Positions 23,707-34,500 of a stretch of DNA of 64,000 bases are shown piece after piece. The notes beneath the pieces were generated by a model, which was given only the letters and a program-made list of their open reading frames with translations, did no database searches and had not been told where the DNA came from. The stretch comes from Nematostella vectensis (lineage: Eukaryota > Cnidaria > Anthozoa > Actiniaria > Edwardsiidae): positions 12,468,566-12,532,565 of the forward strand of contig NC_064035.1 of assembly GCF_932526225.1 (NCBI RefSeq), read 5' to 3'. Numbering within the stretch: the first letter of the stretch is position 1; each line of letters begins with the position of its first letter. A program made the position numbers and the translations under genes.

Positions 23707-23967
23707 CTAAGCCCATGCTACGTTTAATGCTGGATATCTTTTAAATACACCTTTCGAAAATCTCAAGGGACAAATTCCTTCAAGGTGGTCTGAGCCTTCA
23801 CGGTAAAAGTTAATGGCATACTGTGAGCGGTAGGTGGCAAAGGCTCCCATACCAAGAACAGCGAGAACCCAGCGAGAAACACTACCACAAGTCAGCAAGT
23901 GGGCACTCCTAGACGGCGCTAAAGTTACGAAGACAGAGGGGACTATAACAGTCTGCAAGCACACCAC
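23707..23967 (-). other. Unassigned open frame (possible exon or pseudogene)
   Basis: The frame stays open over 80-odd codons on the minus strand, with a possible acceptor (GTGTGCTTGCAG) at its upstream end. The encoded text includes SRWVLAVLGMGAFATY, a hydrophobic stretch, then YAINFYREGSDHLEG and a stop. I recognise no family and see no partner exon nearby. Confidence 0.25.
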
Positions 23968-24093
23968 AGGGATCCAAACATTTAGCTTAATGAGCCCGCG
24001 GTGGCATCACAGCAGGTGAAAGCTTACGAAAGCGTTAAATTCTCTAAAAAGACCATCTGTTTATCCGTATAAACGATTATGAATGCGTCAAAT

Positions 24094-24243
24094 CAGACCC
24101 GTAGCCAGGGGGTTCGGAAGAGCTTCCCCACCCCCCACCCTCCACCCCCATTCGACTACGAGATAGAACAAGCTACCTAAGAGAAAATGCTCCGCTTAAT
24201 GGGTAAACGAACCCCCCCGTTCAAAATCCTGGCTACGGGCCTG
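24094..24243. mobile_element. MITE-like element, CCCGTAGCCAGG ends
   Basis: The left end CAGACCCGTAGCCAGGGGG and right end CCTGGCTACGGGCCTG are inverted copies over about 15 bp. The flanks GTCAAAT and GTTAAAT may be a diverged 7-bp duplication. The ends resemble the elements at 18941 and 58998. Confidence 0.65.
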
Positions 24244-24534
24244 GTTAAATGCCCTGATAAGTCCATCTGTTTATACGTATGAATGCGTTAAATGCTAGAA
24301 TGAGCTTATCTGTTTACACGTATGAACGATTGTACCCTGGTTCCAGAGCCTCGTGCGTCTCTCTATTTAGTAGCCAGCGCTGGCCACTGAATAGAAATTG
24401 TCCCTATAGGGGGGCAGTCGAGCGCTCCACAAGCGTTCCTGGTGCAATAAGCCACACCTACATAGCCAATGAGGGCACAAATCGTGGACATTAGAAGTGT
24501 CAGTCACGGGCCTGAGCAATAAAAAAAATCATGA

Positions 24535-25430
24535 GAGGGGGGGGGGGGGTTGCCTGAGGGAGGGGGGGTTGCCTGAGGGGGCGGGGGTGTTTGAGGGAGG
24601 GGGGGTTGCCTGAGGGGGCGGGGGTGACTGGGGGAGGGGGGGGTTGCCTGAGGAAGAGGGGGGGTTGCCTGAGGGGGCGGGGGTGTCTGAGGGAGGGGGG
24701 GGTTGCCTGAGGGGGCGGGGGTGTCTGAGGGAGGGGGGTTGCCTGAGGGAGGGGGGGTGACTGAGGGAGGGAGGGGTTGCCTGAGGGAGGGGGGGTTGCC
24801 TAAGGGGCGGGGGTGACTGAGGGAGGGGGGGTTGCCTGAGGGGGCGGGGGTGACTGAGGGAGGGGGGGTTGCCTGAGGGGGCGGGGTGACTGAGGGAGGG
24901 GGGGTTGCCTGAGGGGGCGGGGGTGTCTGAGGGAGGGTGAGGTTGCCTGAGGGGGCGGGGGTGTCTGAGGGAGGGGGGTTGCCTGAGGGGGCGGGGGTGT
25001 CTGAGGGAGGGGGGTTGCCTGAGGGGGCGGGGGTTGCCTGAGGGGGTGAGGGTGTCTGAGGGAAGGGGGGTTGCCTGAGGGGGCAGGGGTGTCTGAGGGA
25101 GGAGGGGTTGCCTGAGGGGGCGGGGTGTCTGAGGGAGGGGGTGTCTGAGGGAGGGGGGGTTGCCTGAGGGGCCGGGGGTGTCTGAGGGAGGAGGGGGGTT
25201 GCCTGAGGGAGGGGGGGTGCCTGAGGGAGGGGGGGTGTCTGAGGGGGCGGGGGTGTCTGACGGAGGGGGGGTTGCCTGAGGGGGCGGGGGTGTCTGAGAA
25301 AGGGGGGGTTGCCTGAGGGGGCGGGGGTGTCTTAGGGAAGGGGGGGTGTCTGAAGGAGGGAGGGTGCCTGAGGGGGTGGGGGTGCCTGAGGGAGGTGGGG
25401 GTGCCTGAGGGAGCGGGGGTGTCTGAGCTC
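24535..25430. repeat. G-rich minisatellite, about 37-bp units
   Basis: The repeats alternate GGGGGTTGCCTGAGG and GCGGGGGTGTCTGAGGG blocks with runs of 4-8 G on the plus strand, for nearly 0.9 kb. A stop-free frame crosses it on the minus strand (Pro/Ser/Thr/Gln-rich) but reflects composition, not a gene. The array has strong G-quadruplex potential and lies 0.6 kb past the collagen stop codon. Confidence 0.95.
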
Positions 25431-26037
25431 TCCCATACTCAAGCAAAGGTTCCAAGATCACCATAGCGCCGTAGGTTCTCCTAAACTTTCTCTCACGGCC
25501 CATCCCTTGTAAGAACTGCAGCTCACTGTACCAATGAGCCTCGTAACGTTTACACCTGTTAGTTTGTATTCAATGTCAACTTTCTCTTTATAGCACTGAG
25601 CCTTATTTAAAATGGTTTAACATTGGTTCCGATTCCAACTTTATTTGTAAAAACAATAAATCACAGTTTCGCTATGTATTGTAACTATCACAAGCGGCTT
25701 GAAGGCCGCAATACGTTTATGCATCATTCCTTTTGAGATGTGAATTGTAATGATTCGACATTAATGAAAAAAATATAACTACACACATTTATTAACTCCA
25801 TACGCATTATCATTTTTATAAACTTGGAGCCATCGAGGCAGCAAAACGATGTATACATATTTAATAATGTCAATAGAATACCCTAATACAACAACATAGG
25901 TTTATTGAAGAGCTATATACCTACATGGCAGGCCTAGACGAACAGAGTCCTCACCAGAATTAAAGAGCTCGAGTCGCAATGCAAGTCTTACGTGGAATAA
26001 TACAATTCAAATAGATGGTTTATTATCATACAGCTAC
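25431..26037 (-). other. Collagen 3' flank / 3' UTR
   Basis: It follows the collagen TGA on the minus strand. Several AATAAA matches occur on the minus strand (for example near 26020, 25900 and 25785), so the polyadenylation site cannot be chosen by eye. No other feature is seen. Confidence 0.5.
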
Positions 26038-28573
26038 TCAGGAGAAACAAACATCGCCGACTTCCAGTTTGAAGTCGCCTTCATCGGTAATGTCTGAAGG
26101 TTTGGTTTCCACAATAGGTAACCTAGAGGACTGCTTGGTGTTAATCTCGAGTTCCGTCTTTCGCCACGCCTGGTCTCGTACCTGCAATGGTTTGGAAACA
26201 ATCCCTTTAAGAGTACAGTTATACAAAGCACGTGTGCAATAAGAGAGAAGATAAAATACGGACAGAAATAAGAACGACAAGTGCAAGGAGTGTTCAAGCT
26301 ATTTCCTGTGTTTCCAGTCTTTTCGGATAAGGTAACTAGACAGGGGCGCGTCTAGAGAAAAAACGCAAGGTGGGGTCAAGGGTGATAATTCCATGACTTC
26401 ACGGGACGGTCCAGTTCAAAATGGCATTCTTGTTGCTTATCCTAACACATGCACTGGGTGGGGGCTGGACCGTTAGGACACTCCCTCTGGACACGTGCAT
26501 TTTAAACCGGAGGGCCTGTCTCTTAAAATTGCAATACACTGCTCTGAATCGAAAAAAACGTGAAAGACCCACTGGGGACTAAACAACCCAAGTGATTACC
26601 CTCACTAAAAATTCTCTTACTAACAATTCGCACAGTGGGATGTTTATGGTTTAAAGCTTTGGAAGCCCATAAAACCAGCAAAAGGAACAAATAACCTGTT
26701 CCCACTGACAGGAGGAGATGCAGATTCATGAATTGGTAAAAACTTTCGTGGGAATGGGTCTATCGGAAATTCCATCGCCATAAGAATTTTATAGGGTGCC
26801 GTAATTGAGCAAGAGCGAAAAAGTGTTCAATACCTTGCACTCGTCTCGTATAACTTTGGGCATATTCTTCCTTGTACCGCTGGCTTTGAATTCGAATTCG
26901 TTAGATCCAATCATCAGGAGGGCCTTGTCTTTTTTCATGGATACGTTATTGAACCAGGCGACGGATTGTCTGCAGTGATAAGTAAGCGTCTGGCGTGCCG
27001 TGGCACTCAACAATTGCAAGAGATTTAGTTGGACTTCATCTGTAGAGTAGTCGATCTGGGGAAAAAAAGGGATCGTACCTCAAAATCATTAATACTATTA
27101 TTATAACAATAAAATTGTCAATAGACCAAGATTATATCTTAAACGTGCGTGATGGGGATGACATCAAAGATAATCATGTTAGCATCTACAATGATGGGGA
27201 ATGGCATCTAAGATGATGGGAAATTGCATCTAAGATGATGGGGATGACATTTAAGATGATGGGGATGACATCTAAGATGATGGAGTCACATCTAAGATGA
27301 TGGGGATGACATCTAAGATGATGGGGATGACATCTAAGATGATGGGGATGACATCTAAGATGATGGGGATGACATCTACGATGATGCGGATGGCATCTAA
27401 GAGGATGGGGATGACATCTAAGATGATGGGGATGACATCTAAGATGATGGGGATGACATCTAAGATGATGGGGATGGCATCTAAGATGATGGGGATGACA
27501 TCTGAAGTGAAATATAAATTATGGATAGCAGTGACATGAAATCTGAATGATGATGACACGAGATAAGTTGTCTTAGGATAGCGGTACTTGTTGCAACTTT
27601 TTTATAACAATTCCTTTTTGGGGGAATAGCACTTACCTTGACCTTGTCGACTTGCACATCCTTCTTCTTCAACTATTGAAATGAATTAAATAATTACCAC
27701 ACCAAGCTTAACGTTCAGCTATGATGTTACAGGCATGCTAGATAGTTGTCAACACACTTTAGTCTTCTAAACTGTGTTGACAACTATGGTCACTGCCTAG
27801 TAACGTTTTCGGCGTTCTAACCATTTAAAGATGATGTGATCAACAAATAAACTGATATATACGCTATCTTTATTTAGAAGTTCTTTTATTCGAGCTGGAG
27901 GTGTCATGGTGGCATATTAAAGAAAAAGGCTGTCTTGACCGGTAGGGCGTTGGTCGTCTATCTGGCTTACCATTCGAACTGAGGGCTTGACGCAAGTGGA
28001 ATTGGTCGTCCTGTTGCAGTACACTTGGATAGCATCTTTGGTCGATCCCATATTAGGGTCGATCCAGTACGCACCTGAACAAAACACGCAGCAGATGAGC
28101 AAAAACCAGGTTCTTTATTAAGGATGATGAGTGAATTTGATCTCAATAATGCTTTTACAGTGGAATCTCCATATAACGGTCACCCTTCGAAATCGTCAGC
28201 CATGTGTCTGCTTAAAGGTCTAATATGTGGAGGTTCCCTTATAACATAGCTTTTATACTTGACTGTAAACCACGCCCCGTGCCACTCACCGCTTGGGTAC
28301 TCGCTGTGGAACGCAAACAGATCTTTGCACGTTTTTGCGGGGAATTCTTTGCTACCGTTGCGCTGCTCGAAGTACATCATGGTGTTTGCGAGTGCTAGGA
28401 CTTCCTTAGCAATGGTAGGTAGCTGAAAACACACCACAGCCACAGGTCATTACAGTTAATGACGGCCATGATCAACAGAAGAGATATCAGATATTATTAG
28501 AGCACTGACGGGGGGCATTACATACCATATCGTTGTTCGCAACAATCTCCTCCTCTTCTCCAAGGGATCGGCG
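26038..28573 (-). CDS. Collagen C-propeptide (COLFI domain), 6 exons
   Basis: Exons 28526-28573, 28290-28422, 27971-28074, 27637-27672, 26834-27055 and 26038-26181 code about 228 residues that start trimerisation in the ER. Landmarks are [27 protein letters not shown] (calcium loop D-N-D kept), [44 protein letters not shown] and the end VGDVCFS. Against the usual eight cysteines, C1 and C4-C8 are present; C2 (DLKMC position, here DLFAF) and C3 (NQGC position, here NMGS) are absent. The stretch between C5 and C6 is only a 36-nt exon ([12 protein letters not shown]) plus a few residues, losing the usual WFGE region. Confidence 0.93.
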
Positions 28574-31500
28574 CTAAAAATAACAACAATGAACAACGTG
28601 TCAATGTGAGACGAATAAAAACATTTAACACAGCAATAATCAATGTGCTGTGCAATTTATCAAACGCAAGCAATAAAACCCATGATACTCTTAGTAACGC
28701 GAGGTACTTTTTGGCTAAGGTTTTTTTTAACTCCATTTTTACTCTATTCTAGGTATTTTGCATTCCTGGTATTACTTTTGGCTAATGTTTCTGGGGCATA
28801 GCATTTACTTCATCTCTGTTCCAGGTGTTTTACCTTCCTGGCAGGTCCAGGGATGACTGGTTGAACAGGAACGACAGGTTGGACAATAGGTCCGGGTCCG
28901 GGGGCGGGTCCGGGTCCGGGTCCTGGGCCGGGTCCTGGGGGTCCCTTATTTGGTCCAGGTCGGGACACTTGGATCATCATCGGTGCTTGTTGGCCAGGCT
29001 CTCCCTGGGGAAAGCAATCACGTAATGAGAATCATAATGAAAGCAAGATAAAATATCCCAATAAAGGAAACTGTACATCAATACACAAATAAAAAGTGTA
29101 AGTAGCCAAGGGAAGGTGTGCACGTGGTAATTGACCAAATAAAAAAAGGTGTGCACGTGATGATACCAAAATAAGAACATATGTATAAGAACCCAAATCA
29201 GAGACGACGTACATGTGATAATGCTACCTATATAAGGGAACACGTGATGAAATACCAAATAAGGAGAGGTCTCAAATAAGGTGAACACGTGATCGGAATG
29301 TTATACTTACTCGTGCTCCAGGTGGCCCTGGTGGTCCCTATAGAAAAAGCAAAAAATGATTAGTAAACAATGATGAACAAATAATGCACAAAACAAATAA
29401 CATATGAAACGAGCCATTCACTATGATAAACTTTACCTGTCTGCCGTCTTGACCCTATGAAAAGGGAGAAAAGAGAATATAACCAGAGTTAAACAAAAAT
29501 ACATTTTTTCTCAATTATCAACGCGTTCAAACGAATTTGTGGGAAAACGATTATATTTCAAATCTTACTAACCGGGAAGCCACGTGGACCCTAGAGAGGC
29601 AAAAAAAAAGAGAAAGATAGGTTAGTAAAGAAGGTGTTTAAGCCAGCGCCATGGAAAATTATTTAAAAAAAGCCATGAAATAGCATTTATTTGTACCGGT
29701 CGGCCCGAGTCTCCCTTAGGTCCGTTGGGTCCGCGAGCTCCGTTGAATCCCTGGGGTCCAGGGGATCCTGGGGGTCCGTCTACACCCTGTAAAAGTCAAG
29801 ACCAGTCGTTAACAAGAAACCTGACATGACAGAAGCAGTGATAATATAAAACATGATAATACCGTTGTAATGCTTCTGGGGACGCTTTTATTATGAAAGC
29901 TGTTGTTTTAGTTATTGATGATGAAGATGACAAAGATGATGGTTCTGTTTTTGTGGCTTTTGATGATGAAAATGATGATGTCGCTGTTTATTTGGTTATT
30001 GATGATGATGATGAAGATGTTAATGGTGCTGTCTTCGTTGTTATTGATGATGAGATGAAGATGATGTTGCTTTTTTGTGGTTATTATTAATGATGAGGAC
30101 ACTGCTGTTGAAGAGGTAGTCGATCATGAGTCTGTTGCTATTATTATTGTTGTGAATAAAGCTGATGGTGATGACAACGTTGTTGATAACTAAGATAGTG
30201 ATGTTGTCATAAACGTTACTGCTACTTTCGTCGATTATGATAATGACGATGATGGTGATGATAAATCCTGATGTATTGATGAGAAAAAGACGATGGTGGT
30301 TATGGTTAGAATCCATCTATAGACAGATTGATCAAACGCCGTGGAGGCAAATGCATTTACCTTGTCTCCTGCCTCACCAGAGCCGCCAGGTGATCCCGGA
30401 TCTCCCTCGGGACCCTAAAGCAAAAAAAAAAAAAAGAAAAGAAAGTGAATTCACCACAAGACGTAACCATCACACCATTAAACCTTGGTGCTACAACCCA
30501 CATTAGTGACACAAGGAAGCAATTTCTATATTCGTGAAGATTATCATTGGCGATTAACCCTAACAGTTCCTTCAAGCTCACCCTGAAGCTGGTCAGCCAG
30601 TCACTAGCATTAACCATTCCCAGCTGGAATAACCACTTATCCAGATGAATTCACTAGGTAATAATTTGAGCCAATGAACAAGGGCACCTACCCTCTTGCC
30701 TTGTAGACCTTGACGGCCTGGAGCGCCTCTGTATCCCTTCTCGCCCTAGATAAAAAAACAAGATGCTCGATTAAACAGCAATCTACTGAGAAATCCTTTG
30801 GGACGGATTGAGTAAACGTTTCTTTGTAGCCTTAAATTCGTGTTGGTTCCAGGCGCCAGGCGCGTACACAAGGGGTTGCCCCTTGGCGGCTTAAAAGCAA
30901 GTCATTTCTTATTAAGGAGTCTTCAAATTCTATGCTTTTTCATATATGACTGCGCCCCCTCCTTCTCAGCCAATCCTGGGTACGCGCCTGCATTCGGTTG
31001 ACAAAGAAGAAAATTGCAGTGCGAAATATACAATGAATATATTCTGGACACACTGATACTGATTAAACCATTGCAACAAATTCTGGACCAACAGCGCACT
31101 TAAAGGGACAAGGCTGTTTCTTTTTAGCCCACTACCGCTTTGTATATCAGAAATCGAAGAGTTTCAGCTCCAGAGTGTTGACCACGGGAAAAAAATGAAT
31201 GCCATGTGCGGAAATGGCCCTTTTAAAACTGACATGATCTGGTATTCTGTTGGATGGATGAAGAAGGGCGGATACCAGCATTACATATTTTACAAATAAG
31301 ACATCGCCAGTCAGAACCCAACAATGCAAGAGACCCAGAGCTATTGGAACTACCATCTGTGTGCTTGAAGTAAGACGCGAATTTTTATACCTATAGTCCA
31401 ACTAAGAATACTCGCCTTTCCTCCACGCACGCCCTGTTCCCCACGTTGTCCTTTCTCGCCAGGTGAGCCCTGCAGACCGTGCAAGCGAGTGAATTGACCA

Positions 31501-34500
31501 TCAACAATCACATACAGATTTTCTAAAACAGCTTATTATGGTCCCTAATTAGATTCAATACGCGGAGCCACACTATGACAGGGGGGGGGATGACAAAATG
31601 ATTTTGATGAACTCTTACGGAATCACCGACGAGTCCTGCTGCACCCTCAGCGCCATCTTCACCAGCGGCACCCTATAGCACATCACAAATACAATATCAG
31701 TACAAGTATGCAAGACTGAACGCTATAGAACATCACAAATATAATATCAGTATACAAGTATTCACATCACTAAACAGTAAAGCACATCACAAATATAATA
31801 TCAGTACAAGTATTCACATCACTCAACAGTATAGCACATCACAAATATAATATCAGTACAAGTATTCACAACACAAAACAGTATTGCACATCACAAATAT
31901 AATATCAGTACAAGTATTCACATCACTCAACAGTATTGCACATCACAAATATAATATCAGTACAAGTATTCACATCAGTCAACAGTATAGCACATCACAA
32001 ATATAATATCAGTACAAGTATTCACATCAGTCAACAGTATAGCACATCACAAATATAATATCAGTACAAGTATTCACAACACTAAACAGTATTGCACATC
32101 ACAAATATAATATCAGTACAAGTATTCACATCACTCAAAAGTATAGCACATCACAAATATAATATCAGTACAAGTATTCACATCACTCAACAGTATAGCA
32201 CATCACAAATATAATATCAGTACAAGTATTCACATCACTCAAAAGTATAGCACATCACAAATATAATATCAGTACAAGTATTCACATCACTCAACAGTAT
32301 AGCACATCACAAGTATAATATCAGTACAAGTATTCACATCACTAAACAGTATAGCACATCACAAATATAATATCAGTACAAGTATTCACAACACAAAACA
32401 GTATAGCACATCACAAATATAATATCAGTACAAGTATTCACATCACTAAACAGTATAGCACATCACAAATATAATATCAGTACAAGTATGCAAGACTGAA
32501 CGCTATAGCACATCACAAATATAATATCAGTACAAGTATTCACATCACTCAACAGTATAGCACATCACAAATATAATATCAGTACAAGTATTCACAACAC
32601 TAAAAAGTATAGAATATCGTTATGGGTACGGTCCAAATGTCTAAGAGGAACGGAATAGGTATGCGTTTATCACGATAAGCTGGTAGAAATAGAGAATTCA
32701 CAAAAAAATTGGTCTGGCATTTAATGTACCTTGGGTCCCGATCGTCCACGGTCACCGATGGGGCCCTGGGCACCAGTTCGACCCCTGAGACCCTCCAGGC
32801 CCAAGGTGCCAGGGTTGCCGGCGTATCCTTTGTTACCCTACAAGGCAAACACAGGAGGCAGTTGAAAAAACTGGAGCTTCTAAAAAATCTTACCTACTTA
32901 CTGTATACGCATACATTATATACAACGTTAGCATAGCAGTAAGTAAATTCATTAAATTGCATTATTTCTATTCGATATTGATATTCTTATTATGTCGCTA
33001 TTCTCCGTATCTCCAATCGCTTCTTCCCGTCAAATTCTAAGAATTCGCACGTGCAGTGCCACGTATTACTCAGAGCGGCTCACACAAGTGAATGTCATGC
33101 AACGTTCTGTAAGGGTCACGTAACTAAGTGTGACGCTTGCATTGTCACGCAATGGCTCATTCATGCTATCTAGCTGGCGCAACAGCCCATCTCCTCAGTC
33201 TGTCATACCTTAACACCAGCAGTACCAGGCTGTCCGGGGGTACCACGTGCTCCAGGGATACCCTGTGGAAAACAAACCAAGTACAGGGAAAGCTGGTCAT
33301 ACACCAAGTATCCAAGTCAGATATGCTAAATTACATATGAATCCACTTACGTCTGTGCCAGGGGAACCAGCGGGTCCTTGGGAACCCTGTGCTCCTTGTG
33401 GTCCCTAGGAAGACACAAAATAAGAATTAAGAGTGCGTTTTTTAATAACATTGGAGCTCTACTCAGAGGACTGTAGATCACTAATGGAATGATTACGCGA
33501 AAGATGGCGCTCAAATGTCCGTCTAGTCCGACATCTGTAGCACGCGAGCCTGGCGTTGGGCCTGCCCAAGATTTGTAAGGTGGACAGGCAATAAAAAAGC
33601 CTTACAAATACAATGTGTAAAATACTTTTCACAGCGGAAGTACAAGGAAACTCCGCATTTCATCAGACGGGCGTACAAAGAAACCCCGCATTTTTTATTG
33701 GCGTATAAGGAAACCCAGCATTTTGGACGGGCGTACAAGGAAACCCCTATTTTTTACGGCAATGAAAAGGAAACCCCGCATTTTAGCGACAGGGGGCTGT
33801 AGAAGTGAACTACCAATAGATAACAAGCATAGATACAATACTAAGGCTTGGTACTCTCGACTCTTTGCTGACTCCCTCGTGAGCGGACCTTCGAGTCACC
33901 AAAATATGGGCATTTTCTGGAAATAGCTTTCCCGTGTTAAACAGAATGTATATAATTACTGAGAAACACGTGTTTAGGAAAAACAAGCTCCTTTGTTTTA
34001 GTGTCCACTGGCGGACACTTGTAACCAGACAGTTAAACGAAGGGACACCCGATTCTCGTCAATGGCTGCTTTAAAAAAAGAGCTGAGACTATTTCTAAGA
34101 GTGCGGGATACCTGTGGTCCAATAGCGCCAGGGGTTCCGTCTCTGCCAGGCTCTCCAGGGTCGCCCTGCCAACATACAAACATTAGCTCTTTGCCAAACT
34201 GTAAACAATAGCATATATATACATATATATATATAATTACCCGGGATCCCTGTGGTCCGCGTGGTCCTGGTGCTCCCTGGCTTCCAGGTGCTCCCTGTAA
34301 AAGAGATATTTTTCACGGATACCGTACGAGGGGCTTTTTAGGAATACAAGCAGTTTCTAGCGAGTTGGGTGGTATGCTTTAAAGACGCCAGTTGTTGTCA
34401 CCAGTTTACTTCCAGTCGATTACGTTACAATCTCTGATGACTTTTGACGGAAAACGCGAGAAATATTCAAAATTGTAAAAGCAGTGTGTCTATTGGAAGT

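Larger units (their letters stand above)
22180..24528. other. Intergenic region upstream of Dickkopf-like gene
   Basis: No recognised gene is present. It holds a MITE at 24094-24243, direct repeats of a TCTGTTTA(T/C)(A/C)CGTAT-type unit around 24050-24330, and a minus-strand open frame at 23707-23967 that I cannot assign. The segment 23390-23640 is GC-richer than its surroundings and looks like an old repeat of unknown type. Confidence 0.5.

Noticed and set aside
24529-25503. 324-codon Pro/Ser/Thr-rich minus-strand frame
   Set aside because: Low-complexity translation of the G-rich array. It resembles a mucin or proline-rich protein by composition only; there are no splice sites or signal peptide.
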